Source of the DNA: an uncultured Prevotellaceae bacterium
GTDB taxonomy: Bacteria > Bacteroidota > Bacteroidia > Bacteroidales > Bacteroidaceae
Assembly (NCBI GenBank): GCA_902801155.1
Contig: CADCHG010000005.1
Span: 1-64,000, forward strand
Reading direction: 5' to 3'
Length of the DNA: 64,000 nt
In this document: piece by piece, positions 8,359 to 17,230 of the stretch
How the letters are laid out: each line of letters starts with the position of its first letter
How positions within the stretch are numbered: the first letter of the stretch is position 1
Made by a program: the position numbers and the translations under genes
The notes under the pieces: generated by a model
The model's database searches: none
Told to the model about the DNA's origin: nothing
The model's input: only the letters and a program-made list of their open reading frames with translations

Positions 8359-9591
8359 ATGAAAACATTAAAAATCTACTCTATATTAATGATGACGGCA
8401 ATTCTGCTGACATCAACAAGTTGTGTAAGCGAAAAACTTGAACCAACTCCTTGCCCAAACACTCCGATTGCATCAACATCGTTCAAAGCATCAACCCAAA
8501 TGGCATTCCCTCTTTTGGCAAAAGTCGATTCATTTGCCAAGCCAAACGAGAATATCTGCATCTCACCAATCAGTTTATCGGAAGCATTGGCAATGATTGC
8601 TAATGGAGCTAACGGCAATACTCTGAGACAGATAACTAATGTTGTTGGCACACCTGACGAAAGCATAGAAAAGGTGAGTGAGGTGTTTGGCACACTCAAT
8701 AAATACCTTGCCACAGCCGATGAATCTTCTTCTGTCACTTTAGCAAATTCTATTTGGATTGACGAAAGCATCAAGGTAAAGGATGACTTTACAGATAAAA
8801 ACAAAGAACTGCTAAGTGCAGAAACCATTAATCAGGAATTAGCATCCTATGAAACAAAGAACAACATTAATTCCTGGTGCGAACAAAAAACTAATGGCAA
8901 TATCAAAGAGTTTCTAAAAGAACCTCTTTCCGAAAATGATGATATTGTGCTTATTAACACTTTGCACTTTAAAGCAAGATGGAAAGATGAATTTAGCAAA
9001 AAGAAAACGAAAGAAGCCGATTTTACGAATTATGACGGATCTAAATCTAAGGTCATGATGATGAACATGTGTTTGGAAGGCCTTGCTTGCCCAGGCAAAA
9101 AGATGGATATGGCAATATTCCCTTATAGTAATGGGACTTTCTGCATGGAAGTTTTCCTGCCACATGAAGGAGAAAACCTTGATAGTTGCCTTGCCAATTT
9201 TACTGCCGAGAATGTAGAAAAAATGGAAAAATGGGCAACCGAATTTGACGAAGTAAATGTAAGTATGCCTCGTATGGAACTAAAATGCGAGACAAATTTC
9301 AACGAACCGCTCAAAGCAATGGGTATGACAGAAGCATTCTCGCAAAAGGCTGATTTCTCGGGTATTAGCGATGACGGTGGGAAAATTTCGGAAGTCAAAC
9401 AGGCTACTACTATAAAAATTGACGAAGAGGGAACTGAAGCATCAGCAGTAACAATAGAGAAATGTTGTACTCTCTCTGCAATAATGGAGCCAAGGACTCT
9501 TGAATTTAATATGAATCGCCCATTTGCCTATATCATCCGTGAAAAGGTATCAGGAACGATCCTTTTCATGGGCAAGGTAAGGAAACTGTAA
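8359..9591 (+). CDS. Serpin lipoprotein (serine/cysteine protease inhibitor)
   Basis: A 410-residue serpin, a suicide inhibitor that traps proteases by inserting its cleaved reactive-centre loop. The start at 8359 gives a signal peptide and lipobox (LTSTSC), so the protein is probably exported and lipid-anchored. Serpin hallmarks are clear: the N-terminal ISPISLSEALAMIANGANGNT, the central LINTLHFKARWKDEF, the hinge KIDEEGTEASAVT near residue 365, and the C-terminal signature FNMNRPFAYIIREK then TILFMGKV. The small-residue hinge implies an inhibitory serpin. The loop carries a CC pair (EKCCTLSAIMEP), so P1 cannot be assigned safely. Host or competitor proteases, or its own secreted enzymes, are possible targets by family knowledge. 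Confidence 0.95.
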   Translation: MKTLKIYSILMMTAILLTSTSCVSEKLEPTPCPNTPIASTSFKASTQMAFPLLAKVDSFAKPNENICISPISLSEALAMIANGANGNTLRQITNVVGTPDESIEKVSEVFGTLNKYLATADESSSVTLANSIWIDESIKVKDDFTDKNKELLSAETINQELASYETKNNINSWCEQKTNGNIKEFLKEPLSENDDIVLINTLHFKARWKDEFSKKKTKEADFTNYDGSKSKVMMMNMCLEGLACPGKKMDMAIFPYSNGTFCMEVFLPHEGENLDSCLANFTAENVEKMEKWATEFDEVNVSMPRMELKCETNFNEPLKAMGMTEAFSQKADFSGISDDGGKISEVKQATTIKIDEEGTEASAVTIEKCCTLSAIMEPRTLEFNMNRPFAYIIREKVSGTILFMGKVRKL

Positions 9592-9680
9592 CTCCGCTCA
9601 TCCTTCGCTCATCCTTCGCTCTTCCTTCGCTCTTCCTCCGTACCAAAGTCGGTGCAAAGTCGGTGAGAGAGCGGAGTTAC
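9588..9680. repeat. Minisatellite enclosed in a perfect 12-bp inverted repeat
   Basis: GTAACTCCGCTC (9588-9599, containing the serpin TAA stop) is the exact reverse complement of GAGCGGAGTTAC (9669-9680). Between them lie four units like ATCCTTCGCTC and two AAAGTCGGTG units. It may act as a terminator-like foldback, although no T-run follows. Confidence 0.8.
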
Positions 9681-9846
9681 ATCGAGTTTGGTACGGAGGA
9701 TCATAGGAGGATCAAGGGAAGAACTGTTTATTTTCTGCTAACGTATAAAAACCTTACACACACCAAAGTTTTCATAGTATAACCATTTGATTTTATGCAA
9801 ATTGTGAGCCAGAATGGGCAAAACAAGGAAAATAAACGGTAGAAAG

Positions 9847-9878
9847 TTTGGTTTGCACTCGAAAATTTAGTAACTTTG
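9847..9878 (+). promoter_or_regulatory. lysS promoter
   Basis: TTTG at 9847-9850, a 20-bp spacer, then TAACTTTG at 9871-9878. The initial transcribed sequence GCACTCACAAATCAGAGA closely matches that of the two promoters before the partial gene at 63314. Confidence 0.8.
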
Positions 9879-9942
9879 CACTCACAAATCAGAGATGGAT
9901 ACCATATTTGCTTCGTACGCAGAAGAACTCTGAAAAAAAATT

Positions 9943-10003
9943 AAACGCAAAGACGCTGAGTCGCAAAGAAAATAGAACTCTGCATCTTTGTGTCTTCGCG
10001 TTC
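9943..10003 (+). repeat. Inverted repeat in the lysS leader
   Basis: AAACGCAAAGACGC near 9943 faces GTGTCTTCGCGTT near 9990, enclosing GCTGAGTCGCAAAG. It lies in a 5' leader of about 185 nt. The ACGCAAAGACGC motif looks like a dispersed genomic repeat rather than a T-box. Confidence 0.65.
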
Positions 10004-10063
10004 AATAAAAAAACGCATACAAGACAAAAAGAATTATCGATAATTAACAAACAGAATATTCTA

Positions 10064-11848
10064 ATGAACATACTTGAACTTAGTGAGCAGGAGATAGGCA
10101 GACGCGAGAGTCTGCAACAGCTTCGTGACATGGGCATTGAGCCATATCCTGCAGCAGAATACGTGGTTGACGCTTGGAGCGATGACATTCGTGAGAACTT
10201 CGTTGACCTCCCTACAGAGAAGGATGCAGAGGGCAATGAGGTGCCTGGCACACCAACTCCAGAGAACAGCCGTATGGTAAGCATCGCAGGCCGTATGATG
10301 GGCCGCCGTATCATGGGTAAGGCTGGTTTCGCAGAGCTTCAGGACTCAAAAGGCCGTATTCAGGTCTATGTTAAGCGCGACGAGATCTGCCCTGGAGAGG
10401 ACAAGGAGCTCTATAATACCGTATTCAAGAAGCTCCTCGACATTGGTGACTTCATCGGCGTCAAGGGTTATGTATTCCGCACAAAGACAGGTGAGATTTC
10501 TGTTCATGCTCAGGAACTTACACTTCTCTCTAAGTCACTCAAGCCTCTGCCAATCGTAAAGACAGACGCAGACGGCAATGTATATGACAAATTCGACGAC
10601 CCAGAGCTTCGCTATCGTCAGCGTTATGTTGACCTTGTAGTGAACGATGGCGTTAAGGAGACCTTCCTCAAGCGTGCTACTATCATCCGTACTATGCGCA
10701 ACATCCTTGATGGTGCCGGCTATACAGAGGTAGATACTCCTATTCTCCAGAATATCGCAGGTGGTGCTTCGGCTCGTCCATTCATCACTCATTTCAACGC
10801 TCTGAATCAGGATATGTATATGCGTATCGCAACAGAGCTCTATCTGAAGCGCCTTATCGTAGGCGGTTTCGAGGGTGTTTATGAGATGGGCAAGAACTTC
10901 CGTAACGAGGGTATGGACAAGACTCACAACCCAGAGTTCACATGTATGGAGCTTTACGTATCATACAAGGATCTCAACTGGGGTATGGGCTTCACAGAGA
11001 AGATGCTCGAGACTATCTGTACCGCTGTTAACGGCAAGCCAGAGGTTGAGATCGACGGTAAGGTTATCTCATTCAAGGCTCCATTCCGCCGTCTCCCTAT
11101 CCTCGACGCTATCAAGGAGAAGACCGGCTACGACCTCTATCCTATGAACGAGGATGAGATTCGTGAGGTTGCCAAGAAGCTCGATATTGAGGTTGACGAG
11201 ACAATGGGTAAGGGTAAGCTCATCGACGAAATCTTCGGTGAGACATGTGAGGGCACATTCATTCAGCCAACATTCATTACCGACTACCCTGTTGAGATGT
11301 CACCTCTTACAAAGATGCACCGCTCAAAGCCAGGTCTGACAGAGCGTTTCGAGCTTATGGTTAATGGTAAGGAGCTTGCAAATGCATATTCAGAGCTTAA
11401 CGACCCTATTGATCAGGAGCAGCGTTTCATTGACCAGATGAAACTTGCCGACAAGGGTGACGACGAGGCAATGATTATTGACCACGACTTCCTCCGCGCT
11501 CTTCAGTATGGTATGCCTCCTACATTCGGTATCGGTATCGGTATTGACCGATTGGTAATGCTGATGACAGGCAAGTTCGCTATCGGCGAGGTAATGCTCT
11601 TCCCTCAGATGAAGCCAGAGAAGAAAGCTCCACGCTCAAGCATAGCTGAGTGGGCTGAGATTGGTGTCTCTGAGGAGTGGGCATACGTAATGCGCAAGGC
11701 TGGCTTCAATATGATCAGCGACATCAAGGAAGAGAAAGCTCAGGGTCTTCAACAGAAGATTGGCGAGATCAACAAGAAGTACAAGCTTGGCTATGAGAAG
11801 CCATCACTCGACGAGGTTCAGAGCTGGATTGACAAGGTACAGGAGTAA
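10064..11848 (+). CDS. lysS: Lysine--tRNA ligase, class II
   Basis: Charges tRNA-Lys with lysine in the cytosol. From the ATG at 10064 it encodes 594 residues: an N-terminal OB-fold anticodon-binding domain (about 65-165, with VSIAGRMMGRRIMGKAGFAE), then the class II core with motif 2 region KNFRNEGMDKTHNPEFTCME and motif 3 GIGIGIDRLVMLMTG. A C-terminal extension of about 75 residues after motif 3 is usual in Bacteroidota. An open frame extends 72 codons upstream to 9848, but that segment precedes the -7 box and contains repeat DNA, so it is rejected. It is followed by gpsA and, after an inserted small gene, pgi, an order seen in other Bacteroidota. Confidence 0.97.
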   Translation: MNILELSEQEIGRRESLQQLRDMGIEPYPAAEYVVDAWSDDIRENFVDLPTEKDAEGNEVPGTPTPENSRMVSIAGRMMGRRIMGKAGFAELQDSKGRIQVYVKRDEICPGEDKELYNTVFKKLLDIGDFIGVKGYVFRTKTGEISVHAQELTLLSKSLKPLPIVKTDADGNVYDKFDDPELRYRQRYVDLVVNDGVKETFLKRATIIRTMRNILDGAGYTEVDTPILQNIAGGASARPFITHFNALNQDMYMRIATELYLKRLIVGGFEGVYEMGKNFRNEGMDKTHNPEFTCMELYVSYKDLNWGMGFTEKMLETICTAVNGKPEVEIDGKVISFKAPFRRLPILDAIKEKTGYDLYPMNEDEIREVAKKLDIEVDETMGKGKLIDEIFGETCEGTFIQPTFITDYPVEMSPLTKMHRSKPGLTERFELMVNGKELANAYSELNDPIDQEQRFIDQMKLADKGDDEAMIIDHDFLRALQYGMPPTFGIGIGIDRLVMLMTGKFAIGEVMLFPQMKPEKKAPRSSIAEWAEIGVSEEWAYVMRKAGFNMISDIKEEKAQGLQQKIGEINKKYKLGYEKPSLDEVQSWIDKVQE

Positions 11849-11849
11849 C

Positions 11850-11905
11850 TCTAGATACTACTTTTTCTAGCGACTCCAGAATTTCTAGATTTTCTAGACT
11901 ACTAG
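11850..11905. repeat. CTAG-rich repeat tract between lysS and gpsA
   Basis: Five CTAG tetranucleotides occur in about 55 bp, mostly as TTTCTAG or TTCTAGA units. A similar tract lies at 45903-45946 upstream of oadB's end of the oad operon. Confidence 0.75.
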
Positions 11906-11914
11906 ACAAGACAA

Positions 11915-12910
11915 ATGTTCAACTGTGGAAAAATAGCAATTATCGGAGGTGGTAGCTGGGCAACAGCTATTGCCAAGATTATTGTTGAAAATACCCACCA
12001 CATAGGCTGGTACATACGCCTTGATGACCGCATAGAGGACTTCAAGCGCATGGGGCATAACCCTGCGTATCTCACAAGCGTTCATTTCAACATGGACGAG
12101 ATATTCTTCTCTAGCGATATCAATAAGATAGTACAGGCGTATGACACACTGGTATTTGTGACACCTTCCCCATATCTGAAGAATCACCTCAAGAAACTGA
12201 AGGTGAGGATAAGGGACAAGTTCATCGTCACAGCCATCAAGGGCATCGTACCAGAAGAGAATCTTGTGTGCTCGGAATACTTCCACAACGTAATGGACGT
12301 GCCATACGACAACATCGCCTGTATCGGCGGTCCTTCACATGCAGAGGAGGTAGCCCTTGAGCGTTTGTCATATCTCACAATAGCATGTGAGGATCAGGAC
12401 AAGGCAAATGCTTTCGCAGAGACTATCAGTGGCAGATTCATCAAGACAAAAACCTCGAATGATGTCATCGGCATTGAGTATGCCTCTGTACTAAAAAACG
12501 TATATGCCATTGCCGCAGGTATCTGCTCAGGTCTGAAATACGGAGATAATTTCCAAGCTGTGCTCGTTAGCAATGCCTTGCAGGAGATGCACCGTTTCCT
12601 TGAGAGTATGCATCCATCAGAACGCAACGTAGCAGACTCTGCCTATATGGGTGACTTGCTCGTGACGTGCTACTCCAAGTTCTCACGAAACCGCACATTC
12701 GGTTCAATGATAGGTAAGGGGTACTCTGTGAAGTCAGCACAGATAGAGATGGAAATGATAGCCGAGGGCTATTTCGGTACAAAATGTATGAAGGAGATCA
12801 ACCGCCACATGCACGTCAATATGCCAATTCTCGATGCTATGTATAATATTCTGTACGAGCGCATTAGTCCGCAGATAGAAATCAAGCTGCTGACGGATTC
12901 GTTCAGGTAA
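11915..12910 (+). CDS. gpsA: NAD(P)-dependent glycerol-3-phosphate dehydrogenase
   Basis: Reduces dihydroxyacetone phosphate to sn-glycerol 3-phosphate for phospholipid synthesis. The 331-residue protein starts with the Rossmann motif AIIGGGSWATA. The substrate and catalytic region contains VTAIKGIVPEENLVCSEYF, the GPSHAEEVA motif (family GPSFA/GPSHA), the lysine-containing segment GIEYASVLKNVYAIAAGICSGLKYGDN and the GDLLVTCYSKFSRNRTFG block. It lies 66 bp downstream of lysS on the same strand and is probably co-transcribed. Its stop is followed by an AAAGCC palindromic repeat and a bidirectional terminator. Confidence 0.96.
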   Translation: MFNCGKIAIIGGGSWATAIAKIIVENTHHIGWYIRLDDRIEDFKRMGHNPAYLTSVHFNMDEIFFSSDINKIVQAYDTLVFVTPSPYLKNHLKKLKVRIRDKFIVTAIKGIVPEENLVCSEYFHNVMDVPYDNIACIGGPSHAEEVALERLSYLTIACEDQDKANAFAETISGRFIKTKTSNDVIGIEYASVLKNVYAIAAGICSGLKYGDNFQAVLVSNALQEMHRFLESMHPSERNVADSAYMGDLLVTCYSKFSRNRTFGSMIGKGYSVKSAQIEMEMIAEGYFGTKCMKEINRHMHVNMPILDAMYNILYERISPQIEIKLLTDSFR

Positions 12911-12980
12911 AAAGCCAACCTAGGGCCTGGCCCCTCACCCGTCACTACGTGACACCCTCTCCCCAAAGGGCGAGGGAAAA
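12911..12980 (+). repeat. 3'-end palindromic repeat, left copy (gpsA side)
   Basis: Begins AAAGCCAACC right after the gpsA stop, then GGCCCCTCACCCGTCACTAC and CACCCTCTCCCCAAAGGGCG. Inverted copy at 13114-13172. The two bracket the terminator at 13024-13067. Confidence 0.85.
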
Positions 12981-13023
12981 GTTACAATCTTTCGGTAATA
13001 AGGGTAAAAAAATAAACAATAAT

Positions 13024-13067
13024 ACCACTTATGGCAGTTCGTTTACTAACCATAAGTGGCATTTTTT
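13024..13067. terminator. Bidirectional terminator between gpsA and the convergent small gene
   Basis: ACCACTTATGG pairs with CCATAAGTGG around a 15-nt loop, followed by CATTTTTTG on the plus strand. On the minus strand the hairpin is followed by an AT-rich stretch including TTTATTTTTTT. Confidence 0.8.
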
Positions 13068-13098
13068 GTTTGCGAGAAAGTTTAGCTCGTCCTCCATA

Positions 13099-13172
13099 AT
13101 TAGAAATACATACTTTCCCTCGCCCCTTGGGGAGAGGGTGTCACGTAGTGACGGGTGAAGGGCTAGGCTTTA
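13099..13172 (-). repeat. 3'-end palindromic repeat, right copy
   Basis: Mirror of 12911-12980: CGCCCCTTGGGGAGAGGGTG then TCACGTAGTGACGGGTGAAG. Read on the minus strand its AAAGCCTAG supplies the last two codons and the TAG stop of the gene at 13163-13594. Confidence 0.85.
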
Positions 13173-13594
13173 TAATAAGGAGTATTATACGTCAGATTAA
13201 CAACACCGTTGTTATTACTTACAGTAACGGTGGTGCCATCATTTGAAACAACGTAGGTGTAGCTGTTCTCTACCTTATCCCTTAGGTGATAGACAACATT
13301 GAAGGTCTTAACAATGACATCGAGGGCGTTAGATTCTTTCATCGGGATCTCAACGATGAGCTGACCAAGCTTACCTTGCTTTGATACTTTCTCATAGTTG
13401 AAATGAAGGACGATATCCGTACCCTGACAGTTGCCCACAAGACCGTTCTTCACATCGTCATAGGCATAGCCCTTGGCACTTACCTGCTTTGTTATATCAG
13501 CGATATTTCCGTTCAGGTCAATACCGTCAAACTCAAAAGCGTTAGCGTTAATACTCATTACCAGTGCGAAAACTGCAAAAAAGATTTTTTTCAT
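13163..13594 (-). CDS. Small secreted protein of unknown function
   Basis: A 143-residue exported protein with a signal peptide (1-19, MKKIFFAVFALVMSINANA). The mature part, starting FEFDGIDLNGNIADITKQV, is a compact mixed alpha/beta sequence with several amphipathic strands and one Cys. No family was recognised. The C-terminus YYKA and the TAG stop come from the flanking palindromic repeat. It sits convergent to gpsA and interrupts the gpsA-pgi order, which with the flanking repeats suggests an insertion relative to the ancestral arrangement. A TAAATTTG -7 box lies at 13630-13637. Confidence 0.8.
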   Translation of the reverse strand: MKKIFFAVFALVMSINANAFEFDGIDLNGNIADITKQVSAKGYAYDDVKNGLVGNCQGTDIVLHFNYEKVSKQGKLGQLIVEIPMKESNALDVIVKTFNVVYHLRDKVENSYTYVVSNDGTTVTVSNNNGVVNLTYNTPYYKA

Positions 13595-13629
13595 AGTCGT
13601 TGTATTTTTATTTTAGTTATTTTCAAAGG

Positions 13630-13637
13630 CAAATTTA
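13630..13637 (-). promoter_or_regulatory. -7 box for the small secreted protein gene
   Basis: TAAATTTG on the minus strand, about 36 nt before the start at 13594. Confidence 0.5.
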
Positions 13638-13748
13638 GTATTTTCTTAGTTATATCAATATAAATCACCATTTCAATTAACAATAATTAACCCGTGATGA
13701 AACCTATGTAACAATTGCATGGAAAAATAGTCAAGTTTTTATAAATTA

Positions 13749-13781
13749 TTTTGGGTATATAGAATATTTTTGGTATTTTTG
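13749..13781 (+). promoter_or_regulatory. pgi promoter
   Basis: TTTTG at 13749-13753 and TATTTTTG at 13774-13781 with a 20-bp spacer, about 45 nt before the pgi start. Confidence 0.75.
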
Positions 13782-13826
13782 CAAGCAATAATTACAATAT
13801 TAACTATTAAATTATAAAACGCACAA

Positions 13827-15179
13827 ATGAAAAGTATCTCACTTGACATTACAAAAGCTCAGCAGTTCCTTCCTGCTGGTGCGATATCAGCTTACAAAAC
13901 AAAGGTAGCAGAGGCTCAGAAGGGACTGGAAGAAGGAACTGTCCCTGGTAGTGATTTCCTTGGCTGGCTTCACCTCCCATCATCCATCACCCCTGAGTTC
14001 ATCAAGGAAGTGAAGGCTGTTGCGGAGATTCTTCGCTCAAAGTCAGAGGTTGTGGTCGTTGCCGGTATCGGTGGCTCATACCTTGGTGCACGTGCAGTTA
14101 TCGAGGGTATCAACAACAGTTTTGACTGGCTCATTAAGGACCGTAAGAATCCTGTCGTTATCTTCGCAGGAAACAATATAGGCGAGGACTATCTCTCTGA
14201 ACTTACAGAATATCTCAAGACAAAGAAGTTCTCTATCATAAATATATCAAAGTCAGGTACAACAACCGAGACAGCCCTCACTTTCCGTCTGCTTAAGACT
14301 CAGCTCGAGGCTCAGGTAGGTAAGGAGGCAGCAAAGGACCTTATCGTTGCTGTAACAGATGCAAAGAAAGGTGCTGCTCGTATGTGCGCCGACAAGGAAG
14401 GCTACAAGACATTCGTTATTCCTGATAACGTAGGCGGCCGTTTCTCAGTCCTCACTCCTGTAGGACTTCTGCCAATCGCTTGTGCAGGTATCGACATTGA
14501 GCAACTCGTAGCTGGTGCTCAGACAATGGAGAAGCAATGCGGTATTGATGTTCCTTTTGAGGAGAACCCTGCAGCCGTTTATGCAGCAGTGCGCAACGCC
14601 CTCTATGCAAGCGGCAAGAAAATTGAGATTCTCATGAACTATCAGCCAAAGCTGCACTACTACATGGAGTGGTGGAAGCAGTTGTTCGGCGAGTCCGAGG
14701 GTAAGGACGGCAAGGGTATTTACACCGCTTCATGCGACTTCACTACAGACCTTCACTCTATGGGTCAGTGGATTCAGGAAGGCGAGCGTACCATCTTCGA
14801 GACCTGTATCTCTGTGGAGAACCCTGAGAAGAAGCTTCTCTTCCCATCAGACGCAGAGAACCTTGACGGACTTAACTTCTTGGCTGGCAAGCGCATAGAC
14901 GAGGTAAACAAAAACGCAGAACTTGGCACTCGTCTGGCTCACGTTGACGGTGGTGTACCAAACATCCTCATCTCTATTGAGCGTCTTGATGCCTACAACT
15001 ACGGTCAGCTCATCTACTTCTTCGAGAAGGCTTGTGGTATCTCTGGTCAGTTGCTCGGCGTGAACGCATTCAACCAGCCAGGTGTGGAGGCTTACAAGAA
15101 GAATATGTTTGCCCTTCTCGAGAAACCGGGCTACGAAGAGGCAACAAAGGCAATCAAGGCTCGCCTGGAGCAGGAATAA
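13827..15179 (+). CDS. pgi: Glucose-6-phosphate isomerase
   Basis: Interconverts glucose 6-phosphate and fructose 6-phosphate in glycolysis and gluconeogenesis; with pfkA at 55.6 kb it covers two early glycolytic steps in this window. The 450-residue length matches the shorter bacterial form. Visible motifs are [13 protein letters not shown], the sugar-phosphate-binding [17 protein letters not shown], the [14 protein letters not shown] signature, the catalytic glutamate region [13 protein letters not shown] and the C-terminal [14 protein letters not shown] with the conserved Lys. It has its own promoter, despite standing after lysS and gpsA. Confidence 0.97.
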   Translation: MKSISLDITKAQQFLPAGAISAYKTKVAEAQKGLEEGTVPGSDFLGWLHLPSSITPEFIKEVKAVAEILRSKSEVVVVAGIGGSYLGARAVIEGINNSFDWLIKDRKNPVVIFAGNNIGEDYLSELTEYLKTKKFSIINISKSGTTTETALTFRLLKTQLEAQVGKEAAKDLIVAVTDAKKGAARMCADKEGYKTFVIPDNVGGRFSVLTPVGLLPIACAGIDIEQLVAGAQTMEKQCGIDVPFEENPAAVYAAVRNALYASGKKIEILMNYQPKLHYYMEWWKQLFGESEGKDGKGIYTASCDFTTDLHSMGQWIQEGERTIFETCISVENPEKKLLFPSDAENLDGLNFLAGKRIDEVNKNAELGTRLAHVDGGVPNILISIERLDAYNYGQLIYFFEKACGISGQLLGVNAFNQPGVEAYKKNMFALLEKPGYEEATKAIKARLEQE

Positions 15180-15215
15180 ATACGAAAAAAGAAGTTAAAG
15201 GAGCTAAAGGAGCAT

Positions 15216-15252
15216 AAGGAGTACAAGACAATACCATCGTCTTGAACTCCTT
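15216..15252 (+). repeat. Short inverted repeat between pgi and the HAD gene
   Basis: AAGGAGTACAAGAC pairs with GTCTTGAACTCCTT around a 9-nt loop, preceded by AAAGGAGCTAAAGGAGCAT repeats. No T-run follows, so readthrough into the HAD gene is possible. Confidence 0.6.
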
Positions 15253-15260
15253 CAAGAAAA

Positions 15261-15986
15261 ATGTTAGAAGAAATAAAACAATACATGAAAGAGCACGGTC
15301 TTGAGGCATATCGCCCCAAGACCGTTCTTTTCGATATGGATGGCGTACTCTATGACTCCATGAAATTTCATGCCATAGCATGGAACAAGGCAATGGCAAA
15401 GTACGGCATTGACATGCCCGAGATAGAAGGCTATATGTATGAAGGTATGCGTGGCGTTGAGACAATAGCCATTAAATGCCGTGAGCAGTTAGGAAGAGAG
15501 ATTTCAGAGGACGAGGCAATGGAGATGTATCTTGAGAAATCACGCATCTTCCATTCTATGACAAAGGCGACTATAATGCCTGGTGTCAAGGAATTACAGC
15601 GATTCATGCTTTCAAGGGAAATGCAGATAACGGTCGTTACAGGAAGCGGTCAGCCACCATTGCTTGCAGGATTGGCACGCGATTTCGAAGGCCTAATTGA
15701 TGCCGACAAAATCGTATCAGCAAAGGATGTAAAACAGGGAAAACCAGCTCCTGATCCATATCTTCTTGGTATGGAAAGAATGGGCAGCAAGCCGGAGGAA
15801 ACAATAGTGGTGGAGAATGCTCCGCTCGGTGTTCAGGCAGGAAGAGCAGCCGGATGCTTTGTCATTGGCGTAAATACAGGTCCGCTGCCTGACAGTCAAC
15901 TGAAGGATAACGGAGCGCACATTGTGTTCCACAATATGTTTGAGGTTAAGGACGCTCTGGAGCGTTTCCTTGATGGTCAAGAATAA
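15261..15986 (+). CDS. HAD-superfamily hydrolase (beta-phosphoglucomutase-like subfamily)
   Basis: A 241-residue phosphatase or phosphomutase-like enzyme. HAD motif I is FDMDGVLYDS near residues 24-33 with both Asp residues; a helical cap follows; motif II is VVTGSG near 125; the motif III lysine is in KQGKPAPDPYLLGM; and the acidic motif IV is in VVENAPLGVQAGRAAG. The GMRG cap and the KPAPDPY motif place it with the beta-phosphoglucomutase and sugar-phosphatase group. The start is 81 bp after pgi, so co-expression is plausible. The substrate is not predictable; a small sugar phosphate is likely. Confidence 0.92.
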   Translation: MLEEIKQYMKEHGLEAYRPKTVLFDMDGVLYDSMKFHAIAWNKAMAKYGIDMPEIEGYMYEGMRGVETIAIKCREQLGREISEDEAMEMYLEKSRIFHSMTKATIMPGVKELQRFMLSREMQITVVTGSGQPPLLAGLARDFEGLIDADKIVSAKDVKQGKPAPDPYLLGMERMGSKPEETIVVENAPLGVQAGRAAGCFVIGVNTGPLPDSQLKDNGAHIVFHNMFEVKDALERFLDGQE

Positions 15987-16020
15987 AAATCGCCTAATTC
16001 AAAGCATATTCCAAGGATAG

Positions 16021-16053
16021 TTTTGGTGATTTCAATTCTTTTTCATAATTTTG
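16021..16053 (+). promoter_or_regulatory. Promoter of the aguA-aguB unit
   Basis: TTTTG at 16021-16025 and TAATTTTG at 16046-16053 with a 20-bp spacer; the ATG follows 17 nt later, giving a very short leader. Confidence 0.75.
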
Positions 16054-16070
16054 CAGAATAATTACAGAAT

Positions 16071-17141
16071 ATGGAAATTAACAATTCATCATACTATCTT
16101 CCTTCTGAATGGCATCAGCAGGTTGCCGTTCAACTGACTTGGCCTCATGCCAAAACCGACTGGGCACCCTATCTTGAGGATATCGTGCGCATGGAAGTGC
16201 GTATGGCTGACGAGATAACAAAGCGTGAGGATCTCATCATCGCCACACCTGAAAAAGATGCAGTGAGAGAACTTCTTGCAGCCCAACTATCTGAACTGCA
16301 ACTCAATAGGGTAAAAATAGTAGAGATGCCTACCGATGACACATGGGCTCGCGATCATGGTGCCATTACGCTTCTGCCTCGTCCGGAGAATAAGGAGAAA
16401 ACGAGAAAAGCCATACTTCTCGACTTTTGCTTCAATGGTTGGGGAAAAAAATTTCCTGCCGATAATGATAACCGCATCACACAGAATCTAAATTGCAGTG
16501 GGGTGTTTGAGAATTATTACGAGTATGTGATGAGAGACCATCTTGACTTCGTGCTTGAAGGCGGTAGCATTGAGAGCGACGGCAAGGGTACGGTATTTAC
16601 AACTTCCCAATGCCTTATGGCTCCTAACCGCAACCAGCCGCTCACAAAGAAAGAGATAGAGGAATATCTGAAGAAAACACTCTGCGCAGAACAAATAGTA
16701 TGGCTGGATTATGGTAATCTCATAGGCGATGATACTGACGGACATATAGACACCATCGTGAGAATTGCGCCAAATGACACTATCCTCTATGTGAAGTGCG
16801 ATGACAAGAATGATGAGCAGTTTAAGGATTTCAATGCTCTCGAAAAACAGTTACAAAGTCTGCGCACAAAAGAGGGCAAGCCTTACCGCCTTTTGCCTCT
16901 GCCTATGCCCAAGGCTATGTATGACGACGGCGACAGATTGCCAGCCACATACGCTAACTTCCTGATTATCAATGGCGCAGTACTTGTTCCAACATATAAT
17001 CAGCCTGATCTCGACAAGAAGTCTTTGGACATCATCCAACAGGCTTTCCCTGACCGCGAGATTATAGGTATTGATGCTCAGGTTGCCGTAAGACAGCACG
17101 GTTCTTTGCATTGCCTTACGATGCAGTTCCCGTCGAAATAG
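16071..17141 (+). CDS. aguA: Agmatine deiminase family protein
   Basis: A guanidino-group-modifying enzyme predicted to convert agmatine to N-carbamoylputrescine plus ammonia. The 356-residue length fits. Diagnostic residues are visible: MPTDDTWARDHGAITLL near 85-102, FVLEGGSIESDGKGTV near 155-170, the DDTDGHID block near 223-230, and the C-terminal catalytic cysteine in RQHGSLHCLTMQ. Family members more often read GGGNIHC at that site, so the HGSLHC variant is slightly unusual but keeps His and Cys. The next gene encodes the following enzyme of the pathway, which supports agmatine over peptidyl-arginine as substrate. Confidence 0.9.
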   Translation: MEINNSSYYLPSEWHQQVAVQLTWPHAKTDWAPYLEDIVRMEVRMADEITKREDLIIATPEKDAVRELLAAQLSELQLNRVKIVEMPTDDTWARDHGAITLLPRPENKEKTRKAILLDFCFNGWGKKFPADNDNRITQNLNCSGVFENYYEYVMRDHLDFVLEGGSIESDGKGTVFTTSQCLMAPNRNQPLTKKEIEEYLKKTLCAEQIVWLDYGNLIGDDTDGHIDTIVRIAPNDTILYVKCDDKNDEQFKDFNALEKQLQSLRTKEGKPYRLLPLPMPKAMYDDGDRLPATYANFLIINGAVLVPTYNQPDLDKKSLDIIQQAFPDREIIGIDAQVAVRQHGSLHCLTMQFPSK

Positions 17142-17230
17142 ATAAAAAATGAAACAATAATAATAAAAATGATAGTAGAAAGGTAATATGTATTTTATCA
17201 TTTTTCATTTATCATTTATCCATTTAAACT

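Noticed and set aside
9848-10063. N-terminal extension of lysine--tRNA ligase
   Set aside because: The frame opens before the -7 box and is made of leader and repeat sequence; the family start matches the ATG at 10064.
9879-10063. T-box or other known riboswitch in the lysS leader
   Set aside because: No T-box sequence or specifier loop could be recognised; the inverted repeat is built from a dispersed-looking ACGCAAAGACGC motif.
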